Shown: positions 1 through 8,325, numbered from the stretch's first letter. The stretch is 64,000 nt of DNA from an uncultured Clostridia bacterium (GCA_927362715.1 CAKMIX010000010.1:1-64000), one strand, 5' to 3'. Notes: generated from the letters alone by a model not told the origin. Translations and numbers: made by a program.

Positions 1-47
1 TGGTGACATGTTCAGCTTGGCAGTACTAATAGGTCGAGGGCTTGACC
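1..47 (+). rRNA. 23S ribosomal RNA, 3' end (partial)
   Basis: The first 47 bases match the conserved 3' end of bacterial 23S rRNA (the AGTACTAATAGGTCGAGGG block followed by GCTTGACC, which pairs with the 5' end of the molecule). The gene enters from outside the window. No 5S rRNA is recognisable in the roughly 240 bases that follow. Confidence 0.9.
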
Positions 48-140
48 TTTTGTGGTCTTCCAAAGTGAAACCACTTGCTTGTCCCCTCTCTTTCTTCCCC
101 ATCACTTCCCCCTTTGTTCAGTTTTTAGGGTGTAATTTTT

Positions 141-176
141 AAATGACCTGTCCAAAAGGACAGGTCATTTTTTATG
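141..176 (+). terminator. rRNA operon terminator
   Basis: A perfect 13-bp stem (AAATGACCTGTCC / GGACAGGTCATTT) with an AAAA loop is followed by a T-run. It lies about 95 bases after the 23S end and is the likely intrinsic terminator of the rRNA operon. Confidence 0.85.
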
Positions 177-232
177 TTTATGGAAAATTTGTCCTTGGAT
201 TTGTATTTTCTGACGAATGTGCGCAGGATATG

Positions 233-262
233 TTGCCATTTCCTCCCTACCCATGCTACAAT
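233..262 (+). promoter_or_regulatory. sigma-A-type promoter
   Basis: TTGCCA at 233-238 and TACAAT at 257-262 are separated by 18 bases, just upstream of the phosphoesterase start. A GGGGGAG ribosome site follows at about 275. Confidence 0.55.
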
Positions 263-288
263 GAAAAAATGAAACGGGGGAGAAACGG

Positions 289-1299
289 ATGAAAACCAAA
301 ATCGCTGCCGGATTACTTGCTTTGCTGCTTGTGCTTTCCTGCCTGACCGCATGCGGCGGGGATATTACGGACCGCGCACAAAGCACTTCTGTTATCGGGC
401 GGACAGTGCCGACCTTTACTGTGGCGGAGAACGGCGACTTTACTGTGCTGCAATTTACGGATACCCACCTCATCAGCGGCACAACTGGCAAGGACGATAA
501 GACGCTTACCGCCATACGCATGCAAATAGAGGCGCAAAAGCCCGATCTGGTCGTGATCTCGGGGGATATGATCGAGGGGAGCAATGTTGACCCGCGCTTT
601 AATAAGCTTGCCGCGCTTGAAACGGTCGGCACGCTGTTTGAGGAGCTCGGGCAATATTGGGCGTATGTCCCCGGCAACAATGACGGTGAGAAAAACGGTT
701 CGACCGAGGACGTGGTCGCTGTTTTGTCAGCGTATAACCACTGTATTGTTGCTGATGAAGAGAATTTAACAGGCGCGACGCAGTATGCGGTCGACCTGCT
801 GCGTGCAGACGGTACGCTTGCGCACAGCCTGATTTTTATGGATTCGCTGGCGCGCGACGCGAACAACGACTATGACTACATGAAAGCCGATCAGGTGCAG
901 TGGGTCAGCCGGACTATCGCGGAAAAGCAGTCTGCAAACCCGAATGTCACCGTTAGCCTGTTTTTCCACATGAATACGCCGAACTTTGCCCTTTCCGGGC
1001 AGAACGGCACACCGTATTCCGAAGAGATCGCACCTGTTCCCGCCGATTTTTATACAGGGATCGACGGCAACGCCGCGCTGGACAGAGCACTGGCAGATGC
1101 GGGCTGTGTGGGACTTGTATCCATCGGGCACATTCATCCCGAAACAAACTATGTGAGTTTTTATAACAATACATATTATCAGGTCGTCCGTTCGTCCGGC
1201 TATGCCATTACAGACACGCCCGGCTGTTCGTTGATCACGATCCACACGAACGCGGAGACGACAGAAGAGATGTATGACTTTACGGAGATCGCCTTTTAA
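289..1299 (+). CDS. secreted metallophosphoesterase lipoprotein
   Basis: Predicted calcineurin-like phosphoesterase anchored outside the cell membrane, 336 aa. The N-terminus is a lipoprotein signal with lipobox LTAC (acylated Cys22). Metal-ligand motifs are in the family order: FTDTH (residues 56-60, D-x-H), SGDM (91-94), PGNND (about 128-132) and GHIHPE (about 280). The substrate is unknown; relatives include purple acid phosphatase-like and 3',5'-cAMP-like enzymes. The start is chosen from the GGGGGAG site 7-8 bases upstream. It is followed after 23 bases by a NUDIX gene, so the two are probably co-transcribed. Confidence 0.85.
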   Translation: MKTKIAAGLLALLLVLSCLTACGGDITDRAQSTSVIGRTVPTFTVAENGDFTVLQFTDTHLISGTTGKDDKTLTAIRMQIEAQKPDLVVISGDMIEGSNVDPRFNKLAALETVGTLFEELGQYWAYVPGNNDGEKNGSTEDVVAVLSAYNHCIVADEENLTGATQYAVDLLRADGTLAHSLIFMDSLARDANNDYDYMKADQVQWVSRTIAEKQSANPNVTVSLFFHMNTPNFALSGQNGTPYSEEIAPVPADFYTGIDGNAALDRALADAGCVGLVSIGHIHPETNYVSFYNNTYYQVVRSSGYAITDTPGCSLITIHTNAETTEEMYDFTEIAF

Positions 1300-1322
1300 C
1301 CTGCTTTGCGTAAGCGAAGGGA

Positions 1323-1796
1323 ATGAGCGGCATGAGCTATTTGCAGGAACTGCGTAAACTGGTGGGACATCGACCGCTTTTGTCGGCGGGCGCGACGGTT
1401 TTGGTGGTCAGGGACAACAAAATCCTACTCAACCTGCGCGCCGATACGCATACATGGGGCATCCCCGGCGGCGGTATGGAGTTAGGGGAGTCCTTGGAGG
1501 ATACGGCACGCCGTGAGCTTGCGGAGGAAACCGGACTTTGCGCGCAGGAATTGCGGCTTTTGACTGTGTTTTCGGGGCAGGATTTTTATTTTGAATACCC
1601 GAACGGCGACAAGCTGTATTCCGTTGTCGCCCTGTTCCACGCCTCGCGGGTCAGCGGCAAGCTGCGCATCACGGACGGCGAAAGCCTTGCGCTTGAATAT
1701 TTTGCATTGGATGCGCTGCCCCGTCTCGAAAGCCGTGCCAAAGCCGTGCTTTCTTGGGTGTCGGCGCACAAAGACTTGTTGGGCGTGGATGCATAG
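1323..1796 (+). CDS. NUDIX hydrolase
   Basis: A 157-aa NUDIX-fold pyrophosphohydrolase. The full NUDIX box is visible at residues 49-72 (GGGMELGESLED followed by RRELAEETGL), containing the G-x5-E-x7-REL-x-EE-x-G-L metal site. These enzymes hydrolyse nucleoside diphosphates linked to another group; the specific substrate cannot be read from sequence. A second in-frame ATG lies 9 bases later (1332) and could be the real start. It sits just downstream of the phosphoesterase on the same strand. Confidence 0.85.
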   Translation: MSGMSYLQELRKLVGHRPLLSAGATVLVVRDNKILLNLRADTHTWGIPGGGMELGESLEDTARRELAEETGLCAQELRLLTVFSGQDFYFEYPNGDKLYSVVALFHASRVSGKLRITDGESLALEYFALDALPRLESRAKAVLSWVSAHKDLLGVDA

Positions 1797-1905
1797 CGCA
1801 AGAGCTCGACGCACCCGAAAAGCCCGTACAAAGGATTAAAAAGGGGGAATTGAAAGGAAAGATTGCTTGATTGAACCATGCAGTGGATAGGATAGGAGGA
1901 TTCAT

Positions 1906-2430
1906 ATGAAAATTTTTGCGGCGATTTTACTTTGTTTATCCTTATGTTTGAGCTTGTGGGGATGTGGCTTAGCCGACCGTGAGCCGGCGGCAGACACGAC
2001 TGCCATATCTGCGCCGACGGAACAAACCGCGGCATCTGCCGAACAGCAGCTAACATCCTTTCAAACACTGACCGCCGATTCGATCCGTGCGTTGGATATT
2101 GTATATGTGCGCCCCGAAAACGGAGGCACGCGCGTGTATAAGACTTTCACGGAAACAAGCGATATACAGGCAGTCTTGGATATTTTGAAGGAAGCAGACC
2201 TGCAACCTGCGGAAAATCAGGAACCGCAGGGCGGCTGGACTTTGCTTGTGCGCATTTGGCCTTCAACGCAATCCGGCGAGAGCGCAGAGCCGCTGCTCAT
2301 TTCTTCAGGCGGCGACACATCGGTCAAAATCGGCAGCTATGCCTATACCGCAGGAAGCGATGCATATTATACCGATCTGCTTGCCCTGTTTGAGGCGTCT
2401 GCCGCAGAGGAAAAACCGTATATCATGTAA
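1906..2430 (+). CDS. small lipoprotein of unknown function
   Basis: A 174-aa protein with a clear lipoprotein signal (hydrophobic stretch ending in LWGC at residues 17-20) followed by a Thr/Ala/Gln-rich linker. The rest is a small domain of mixed charge with no family I recognise. An AGGAGGA site is placed correctly for this ATG. A terminator follows within 30 bases, so this is probably the last gene of its transcript. Confidence 0.75.
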   Translation: MKIFAAILLCLSLCLSLWGCGLADREPAADTTAISAPTEQTAASAEQQLTSFQTLTADSIRALDIVYVRPENGGTRVYKTFTETSDIQAVLDILKEADLQPAENQEPQGGWTLLVRIWPSTQSGESAEPLLISSGGDTSVKIGSYAYTAGSDAYYTDLLALFEASAAEEKPYIM

Positions 2431-2457
2431 TGGCAACAAAAGCAACATGAAACGAAC

Positions 2458-2490
2458 CCGCCCTGTCCAGTAAGGATAGGGCGGATTTTG
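2458..2490 (+). terminator. intrinsic terminator
   Basis: An 11-bp stem (CCGCCCTGTCC / GGATAGGGCGG, one G-U pair) is followed by ATTTTG. It lies between the lipoprotein gene and the convergent GNAT gene. Confidence 0.7.
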
Positions 2491-2513
2491 TATATTTGCT
2501 CTATTGCTCTCTG

Positions 2514-3596
2514 TTATTGATCCAACCACTCTTCCTTCAAAATTGCGTACTTCTGCGCATCACCCGTGCCGAAGCCTGCCTTATAATAATGCTGGCGCGC
2601 GATGCCCTCCGGCGTCATGCCGAGCTTTTGCATGACCTTGCCCGAAGCGGGGTTGCGTGTATCATGCCCCGAATAAATGCGGTGAAAGCCGATCTCGCAG
2701 AACAGGTATTCGAACACGGCGCGTGCGGCTTCCGTCATATAGCCCCGGTTCCAATAGGGCTTATCGATCTGCCAGCCCATACCGGCGTCCCAAAGGCCGT
2801 CGTGCTCTGTGACCGAAATTTGTCCGATGACTTTCCTGCCGTCCAAGGTGATCGCCCAGTTGTAGTTGTCCTCGCACTTGTAGCCCTCCAGCCAGTATTG
2901 CAGGATCTTTTCAGAGTCCTCTACGCTGCGGTGTGTCCGGTAGCTGACATAGCGCGTGACCGCAGGGTTGCCCGCCCATGCGAAAATATCCGCCGCATCC
3001 GTTTTGCAGAATCGGCGCAGGACGAGCCGCTCGGTGTGAAGTGTCTGCGTCCCCTTGTGGCGCGTCAGCTCTTCGCCGTTTTTTGTCCACAGGTATTCTT
3101 TGCTGCGGAAACGCTTGCTGCCGTCGAAGTTTTCATATGCACCGTAGCCGGTAAACACCAGCCCGCAGTTTCGGATAACCTGTCCGCTGCGGGGATTTTC
3201 CACCGCATGGCAGGAACCGATGCGTGTTTCATGCAGGGTCTCCTTTGCGAATTGTACGATCTTCACCGCCGCCTCGGTCGTAAAGCCCCGATGCCAGCGG
3301 TCATAGCGCAGATAGTAGCCAAGACGCCATTGCTGTCTTTCGGCTTCCCGGTAAAGACCGCCCACGCCGATCAATTCGCCGCTTGCCTTTTCGATGAAAC
3401 CGAAATCATACGATGTGTCCGAATCGTTGTCAATGCTTTGCAGCCATTTGAGCGTGTCGGCAGTCGTTTCGTGGCGCTTATAGCTCATATACCGCGTCAC
3501 CCGCTCGTCGCCGGCACACCGGAATACAGCGGGTGCGTCTGCCGCAGTCAGCGGGCGCAGGATCAACCTTTCGGTTTCTAAAATCGGTGTTTTCAT
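2514..3596 (-). CDS. tandem GNAT acetyltransferase (two fused RimJ/RimL-like domains)
   Basis: A 360-aa protein made of two complete GNAT domains of the RimJ/RimL type. The first spans about 1-170 (begins LETERLILRPL, with the GYYLRYDRWHRGFTTEAA acetyl-CoA region). The second spans about 185-360 (begins LHTERLVLRRF, with GWQIDKPYWNRGYMTEAA). The usual family length is about 170-185 aa, so this is an internal duplication or fusion. The start is placed at the ATG behind AAGGAGGAAT rather than an upstream in-frame codon. It is convergent with the lipoprotein gene. Likely N-acetylates an amino group of a protein or small molecule; the substrate is unknown. Confidence 0.85.
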   Translation of the reverse strand: MKTPILETERLILRPLTAADAPAVFRCAGDERVTRYMSYKRHETTADTLKWLQSIDNDSDTSYDFGFIEKASGELIGVGGLYREAERQQWRLGYYLRYDRWHRGFTTEAAVKIVQFAKETLHETRIGSCHAVENPRSGQVIRNCGLVFTGYGAYENFDGSKRFRSKEYLWTKNGEELTRHKGTQTLHTERLVLRRFCKTDAADIFAWAGNPAVTRYVSYRTHRSVEDSEKILQYWLEGYKCEDNYNWAITLDGRKVIGQISVTEHDGLWDAGMGWQIDKPYWNRGYMTEAARAVFEYLFCEIGFHRIYSGHDTRNPASGKVMQKLGMTPEGIARQHYYKAGFGTGDAQKYAILKEEWLDQ

Positions 3597-3653
3597 ACAA
3601 ATTCCTCCTTGGTTTTTTAGTGATTTTCTACGAACGGTTCGGTGGGAAACCAT

Positions 3654-3682
3654 TTGACAAATTCTTCTGAAATCGTTACAAT
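3654..3682 (+). promoter_or_regulatory. sigma-A promoter of the ABC exporter operon
   Basis: A consensus TTGACA at 3654-3659 and TACAAT at 3677-3682 with a 17-base spacer. The exporter start is 134 bases downstream, leaving a long leader. Confidence 0.75.
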
Positions 3683-3692
3683 ATGTGTATCG

Positions 3693-3735
3693 CGTGTCGA
3701 AGCGGTTTTGCCGCTGTCAACACGTTTGTTTTTTG
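3693..3735 (+). promoter_or_regulatory. terminator-like attenuator in the exporter leader
   Basis: Just after the promoter an interrupted hairpin (outer CGTGT/ACACG, inner AGCGG/CCGCT) is followed by TTTGTTTTTTG. No upstream plus-strand gene needs termination here, so the structure most likely attenuates the exporter transcript. This is inferred from sequence only. Confidence 0.5.
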
Positions 3736-3815
3736 TTAAGGCTCGCAAATGGATCAGAGTGCACGGCAAAGGTGTGCGGCTGTGCGAAAATACGGAACGG
3801 AAGGGTGGAACGGAT

Positions 3816-5561
3816 ATGATCAAAGTCCTCGCAAAAAGCATACGGGAATACAAAAAAACTTCGATTCTAACGCCGATCTTCGTCTCACTTGAGGTCTTGC
3901 TGGAATGTGTGATCCCCTTTGTGATCGCCCAGCTTGTGAATGCGATCAAAAATGATGTGAGCATGGAGCTTTTGCTGCGCTACGGTACGATCTTAGTCGT
4001 CATGGCGCTTTTGTCGCTGCTGTTCGGCGCGCTCGCGGGCTCGACCTGTGCAACGGCGTCCAGCGGCTTCGCGAAGAATCTGCGCAAGGATATGTACGCG
4101 CGCATCCAGACCTATTCCTTTGAAAATATCGACAAATTCTTAGTCTCGTCGCTCGTCACGCGCATGACCACCGACGTAACCAATGTCCAGCAGGCGTATA
4201 TGATGATCATTCGCATTGCCATCCGCGCGCCTTTGATGCTGGTGTTTGCCTTTGTCATGGCGTTTGTCATGGGCGGCAGGATGGCATGGATCTTTTTGGT
4301 CGTCGTGCCGATTTTGGCTATCGGCCTGATCGCCGTCATTTACAAAACGATCCCGCTGTTCCGCAAGGTGTTCCGCAAATACGATAAGCTCAACGAATCC
4401 ATTCAGGAGAACATCAAGGCGATCCGCGTGGTGAAATCCTTTGTGCGCGAAGACCACGAGCAAAAGAAGTTCAATGCGGCCGCTGAGGATGTCTGCCGCG
4501 ATTTCACCCGTGCCGAACGCATTCTGGCGCTCAACAACCCGCTTATGCAGTTCTGCATGTATGTCGTTATGGCGTTCGTGCTCTCGTTCGGCTCTTATAC
4601 GATCATCACGAGCCGCGGCGTGGATCTGGACGTCGGGCAGTTTTCCTCGCTGCTTACATATAGCTTCATGATTTTAAGCAGCCTGATGATGGTTTCCATG
4701 GTGTTCGTGATGATCACGATGGCTGCCGAATCGGGCAAACGTATCGCCGCGATTTTGACCGAGGAAAGCACGCTGCACAATCCCGAAAATCCGGTGTACG
4801 ATGTGAAGGACGGCTCGATTTCGTTCCAAAACGTCAGCTTCAAGTATTCCGAAGCGGCGGAGCGTATGGTGCTTTCCGACATCAATCTGGAGATCCGTTC
4901 CGGTGAGACCGTCGGGATCATCGGCGGTACGGGTTCTTCCAAATCCTCGCTCATTCAGCTGATCCCCCGCCTTTACGACGCGACCGAGGGCGTGGTGAAG
5001 GTCGGCGGGCGCGATGTGCGTGAATATGACCTCGAAACGCTGCGCAATCAGGTGGCGGTTGTGCTGCAAAAGAATGTGCTGTTCTCCGGTACGATCAAGG
5101 AAAACCTGCGCTGGGGCAATAAGGAGGCGACGGACGCGCAGCTGATTCAAGCCTGCCGCATCGCCTGTGCCGACGAATTTATCGACACCTTCCCCGACGG
5201 CTATGATACCCATATCGAGCAGGGCGGCACCAACGTTTCCGGCGGGCAGAAGCAGCGCCTTTGCATTGCCCGCGCGCTCTTAAAAAACCCGAAGATTTTG
5301 ATCTTGGATGACTCCACAAGCGCGGTCGATACCAAGACGGATGCAAAGATCCGCAGTGCCTTGCGTACCTATATGCCCGAGACGACCAAGATCATCATCG
5401 CCCAGCGTACCGCCTCGGTCGAGGATGCCGATAAGATCCTTGTGATGGGCGGCGGCAAAATTCAGGCGGTCGGCACGCACAAAGAACTGCTTGCGAGCAA
5501 CGAGATCTACCGTGAGATCTACACCTCGCAGAACAAGAAGGGTGATGAAGATGAAGAATAA
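3816..5561 (+). CDS. ABC exporter subunit with degenerate ATP site
   Basis: A type IV (BmrC/TM287-like) exporter half-transporter, 581 aa: an N-terminal six-helix membrane domain (about 15-310) and a C-terminal ATPase. Walker A is GGTGSSKSS (about 369) and the signature is VSGGQ (about 474). Walker B ends LILDDS, with Asp where the catalytic Glu should be. The switch histidine is Gln (IIIAQRT, about 529). These changes mark the non-hydrolysing partner of a heterodimer. The start is the ATG at 3816 behind GAAGGGTGG. The next gene overlaps its 3' end and encodes the partner. Probably exports a drug, lipid or peptide. Confidence 0.9.
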   Translation: MIKVLAKSIREYKKTSILTPIFVSLEVLLECVIPFVIAQLVNAIKNDVSMELLLRYGTILVVMALLSLLFGALAGSTCATASSGFAKNLRKDMYARIQTYSFENIDKFLVSSLVTRMTTDVTNVQQAYMMIIRIAIRAPLMLVFAFVMAFVMGGRMAWIFLVVVPILAIGLIAVIYKTIPLFRKVFRKYDKLNESIQENIKAIRVVKSFVREDHEQKKFNAAAEDVCRDFTRAERILALNNPLMQFCMYVVMAFVLSFGSYTIITSRGVDLDVGQFSSLLTYSFMILSSLMMVSMVFVMITMAAESGKRIAAILTEESTLHNPENPVYDVKDGSISFQNVSFKYSEAAERMVLSDINLEIRSGETVGIIGGTGSSKSSLIQLIPRLYDATEGVVKVGGRDVREYDLETLRNQVAVVLQKNVLFSGTIKENLRWGNKEATDAQLIQACRIACADEFIDTFPDGYDTHIEQGGTNVSGGQKQRLCIARALLKNPKILILDDSTSAVDTKTDAKIRSALRTYMPETTKIIIAQRTASVEDADKILVMGGGKIQAVGTHKELLASNEIYREIYTSQNKKGDEDEE

Positions 5562-7443
5562 ACAGTCGCGGGCTAAGACGGCAAGCCGCCTTTTCAAGAC
5601 CATTTTGGGCTTCTACCCGGTCATGCTGCCGGTCACCATCCTGTGCATCATCTTCAGCGCGGTGGTCAGCTCCGTACCTGCCGTTTTCATGCAGAACGTC
5701 ATTGCCATTGTAGAGACGAGCTGGCGAAGCGGCGACTGGAACGGTGTGAGCGGACAGATCATAAGGCTCGTTTCAATTTTGGTCGTGTTCTATATTCTTT
5801 CGCTTGGGGCGGCATTTGCGTTCAGCCAGCTGATGGCAATCATCACGCAGGGCACGCTGAAAAAGCTGCGCGAAAAGATGTTCGGCGGCATGCAGAGATT
5901 GCCGATCCGCTATTTTGATACGCACAACCACGGCGACATCATGAGCCATTATACCAACGACATCGACGCGCTGCGGCAAATGGTGGCGCAAAGCTTCCCG
6001 CAGCTGATGATCTCGTGCGTGACGATTTTGACCGTGGTCGGCATCATGCTGTATTACAGCCTGTGGCTGACGCTGGTGGTGTTCGCCGGCGTGATCATCA
6101 TGGTGCTCATCACGAAGAAAGTCGGCGGCGGCTCGGCGGGCTATTTCTTCCGCCAGCAGACAGCGCTCGGCAAGGTCGAAGGCTTCGCCGAAGAAATGAT
6201 GAACGGACAGAAGGTCGTCAAGGTGTTCTGTCACGAGGAAGAAAGCATCGCCGCGTTTGATAAGCTCAACGACGAGCTGTTCCACACTTCGGAGCGCGCG
6301 AACCGCTATGCCAATATCTTAGGTCCCATCCTCAACAACATCGGCAATGTGCTGTATGTGCTCGTAGCCCTTACGGGTGGTGCGCTGCTGCTGGCAGGTG
6401 CGCCGAATGTCGGCATATCGGGCATGGCGCTTTCCATCAGCATCGTTGTGCCGTTTCTCAACATGACTAAGCAGTTTGTCGGGAACATCAACCAGGTATC
6501 TATGCAGGTGAACGCTGTTGTCATGGGTCTTGCGGGCTCGGAGCGTATTTTCAATCTGATGGACCAGCAGCCCGAGCAGGACAACGGCTATGTCTCGCTT
6601 GTCAATGCAAAATATGAGGGCGACGAGCTGGTGGAAGCGACGGAACGCACAGGCATTTGGGCTTGGAAGCATCCGCACCGTGCGGACGGCACCGTGACCT
6701 ATACAAGACTTACCGGCGACGTGCGTCTTTACAACATCGACTTTGAATATGAACCGGGCAAGCCCGTTCTGCACGACGTGAGCCTGTATGCGAAGCCCGG
6801 GCAGAAGGTGGCGTTTGTCGGCGCAACGGGCGCGGGCAAGACCACCATCACCAACCTGCTCAACCGTTTCTATGACATCGCCGACGGCAAGATCCGTTAC
6901 GACGGCATCAACATCGGTAAGATCCGCAAGAGCGACCTGCGCCGCGCCATCGGCATGGTCTTGCAGGATACGAACCTGTTTACGGGTACGGTCATGGAGA
7001 ATATCCGTTACGGCAATCTTGACGCGAGCGACGAAGAATGCATCGCGGCTGCCAAGCTTGCGGGCGCGGATGACTTCATCGAACGTCTCCCGGAAGGGTA
7101 TCAGACCCGGCTCACCGGCAACGGCGCGAACCTTTCTCAAGGGCAGCGGCAGCTTTTGTCCATTGCGCGTGCTGCCGTGGCAGACCCGCCCGTTATGATC
7201 CTTGACGAAGCGACGTCTTCCATCGACACACGCACCGAAGCGATTGTGCAGCAGGGGATGGATGCGCTCATGTACGGCAGAACGGTGTTTGTCATCGCGC
7301 ACCGTCTTTCCACGGTCAAAAACTCCAATGTGATCTTGGTGCTTGACCACGGGCGCGTCATCGAACGCGGCACGCACGAAGAGCTGCTTGAGCAAAAGGG
7401 ACAGTATTACCAGCTGTATACCGGCGCGTTCGAACTCGAATAA
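5551..7443 (+). CDS. ABC exporter subunit with canonical Walker B
   Basis: Partner half-transporter, about 631 aa: six membrane helices (about 20-340) followed by the ATPase. Walker A is GATGAGKTT (about 423), Walker B ends MILDEA with the catalytic Glu, and the switch His is present (IAHRLS). Its signature is LSQGQ rather than LSGGQ. Together with the Asp-containing Walker B of the upstream subunit, this places the degenerate ATP site exactly as expected for a heterodimer. The two genes overlap by 11 bases; ATG 5551 gives better spacing to AAGAAGGG than ATG 5545. A terminator follows directly. Confidence 0.9.
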   Translation: MKNKQSRAKTASRLFKTILGFYPVMLPVTILCIIFSAVVSSVPAVFMQNVIAIVETSWRSGDWNGVSGQIIRLVSILVVFYILSLGAAFAFSQLMAIITQGTLKKLREKMFGGMQRLPIRYFDTHNHGDIMSHYTNDIDALRQMVAQSFPQLMISCVTILTVVGIMLYYSLWLTLVVFAGVIIMVLITKKVGGGSAGYFFRQQTALGKVEGFAEEMMNGQKVVKVFCHEEESIAAFDKLNDELFHTSERANRYANILGPILNNIGNVLYVLVALTGGALLLAGAPNVGISGMALSISIVVPFLNMTKQFVGNINQVSMQVNAVVMGLAGSERIFNLMDQQPEQDNGYVSLVNAKYEGDELVEATERTGIWAWKHPHRADGTVTYTRLTGDVRLYNIDFEYEPGKPVLHDVSLYAKPGQKVAFVGATGAGKTTITNLLNRFYDIADGKIRYDGINIGKIRKSDLRRAIGMVLQDTNLFTGTVMENIRYGNLDASDEECIAAAKLAGADDFIERLPEGYQTRLTGNGANLSQGQRQLLSIARAAVADPPVMILDEATSSIDTRTEAIVQQGMDALMYGRTVFVIAHRLSTVKNSNVILVLDHGRVIERGTHEELLEQKGQYYQLYTGAFELE

Positions 7444-7451
7444 GATTTTTG

Positions 7452-7480
7452 CAGGGGCGCTTTTGCGTCCCTGTTTTTGT
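7452..7480 (+). terminator. terminator of ABC exporter operon
   Basis: The stem CAGGGGCGC / GCGTCCCTG with a TTTT loop is followed by a T-rich tail, 9 bases after the exporter stop codon. Confidence 0.8.
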
Positions 7481-7543
7481 TTTCTGTCATACTTTTCTCA
7501 TAAAACTTCCCCTTGTGCCAAAGCGTCATTCCATACTGTATAT

Positions 7544-7580
7544 AAAAAAGCGGTGCAAGCCCTTTCGGACTTACACCGCC
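7544..7580 (-). terminator. terminator of the 36-aa small gene
   Basis: On the minus strand a 13-bp stem (GCGGTGTAAGTCC / GGGCTTGCACCGC, one G-U pair) with a GAAA loop runs into TTTTTT. It lies about 20 bases beyond the stop of the small minus-strand ORF. Confidence 0.8.
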
Positions 7581-7600
7581 TTGTTGCATTCGTTTGCCGC

Positions 7601-7711
7601 TTATTTGCGGCGCCTTAAAAAAGGATACAGCGGGGCAAGCCCAAGCAAAACCAGATCTCGCTTGGTATTCGACGGCATGTATGCAGTTGTGAAATGCTGA
7701 TATGCGATCAT
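7601..7711 (-). CDS. 36-aa small protein of unknown function
   Basis: A very short gene supported by its control signals: a consensus promoter 30 bases upstream, an AGAAAGGA ribosome site 8 bases before the ATG, and an intrinsic terminator just after the stop. The peptide begins MIAYQHFTTAYMPS, continues with a short charged stretch (NTKRD), and ends in a hydrophobic, basic-tailed segment LLGLAPLYPFLRRRK. The tail could insert in or lie along a membrane. No family is recognised. It stands alone between the exporter operon and a kinase remnant. Confidence 0.6.
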   Translation of the reverse strand: MIAYQHFTTAYMPSNTKRDLVLLGLAPLYPFLRRRK

Positions 7712-7740
7712 ACCCGTGTTCCTTTCTTAGAATTTTCGAA

Positions 7741-7769
7741 AGCATAGCATACATTTTTGCATCTGTCAA
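7741..7769 (-). promoter_or_regulatory. promoter of the 36-aa small gene
   Basis: On the minus strand TTGACA (7769-7764) and TATGCT (7746-7741) are separated by 17 bases, close to the sigma-A consensus. Confidence 0.75.
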
Positions 7770-7847
7770 GCATTTTTTCATCATGCTTGCCGCCGAACCG
7801 CGCGCAAGAAAAGCCGGCGGCTTGTCATTTTGCGCGGTTTGGTATAG

Positions 7848-8270
7848 AATACAGAAGAGATCACGCCGCATGCGGACTTTGCGGATGGGCGGCTGTTCAT
7901 CGACGGCAGTGAGCAGGCGGTGCGGCGCATCGTGCAGAACATCCTCAAAAATGCCTTAACGCACGGCAAGTCGCAGATCTCGCTTGCCCTGTTCCAAACG
8001 GGCGGTGCAGTCTGCTTCCGCTGTGAAAACGATGTCGAGCACCCGGAGGAGATCGACATCGAACAGGTATTCAGCCGCTTTTATAAGGCGGATTCCGCCC
8101 GCACGCGCGTGTCCTCAGGGCTGGGCTTATCCATTGCGAAAGGTCTTGCGGAAAAAATGAACGGGACGATCACCGCCGCGCTGCAGGATGACCGCTTCGC
8201 CGTCGAGCTGCGCTTTCCCGAAGCAAAAGATACGCACGGGGAAGGGGAGCCGAAAAAACCGGACAAGTAA
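7848..8270 (+). pseudogene. sensor histidine kinase remnant (ATPase domain only)
   Basis: An open frame from the stop at 7845-7847 encodes only the C-terminal HATPase domain of a two-component kinase. N box QNILKNALTHG, F box VFSRFYKADSAR and G2 box SSGLGLSIAKGL are intact. Sensor, membrane and HisKA/phospho-His regions are absent, there is no convincing ribosome site, and no response-regulator gene is adjacent. This is most simply the end of a deleted kinase gene. Expression from the internal GTG at 7920 cannot be excluded. Confidence 0.7.
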
Positions 8271-8325
8271 AAAATAAATGCCGCACAGCGCGCAGCAAAA
8301 AAACAAAATAATTTTTCAAAAACCC

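Noticed and set aside
48-140. Possible 5S rRNA after 23S
   Set aside because: Length and sequence do not fit: no conserved 5S stem sequences are present before the terminator.
165-866. Minus-strand frame opposite the metallophosphoesterase
   Set aside because: It would read through the rRNA terminator and is antisense to a gene with clear catalytic motifs.
2496-3581. Plus-strand open frame of 361 codons
   Set aside because: Antisense to the tandem GNAT gene; no ribosome site and no recognisable domain.
3683-3739. 18-codon leader peptide overlapping the exporter attenuator
   Set aside because: Its ATG lies at or before the expected transcription start and has no ribosome site.
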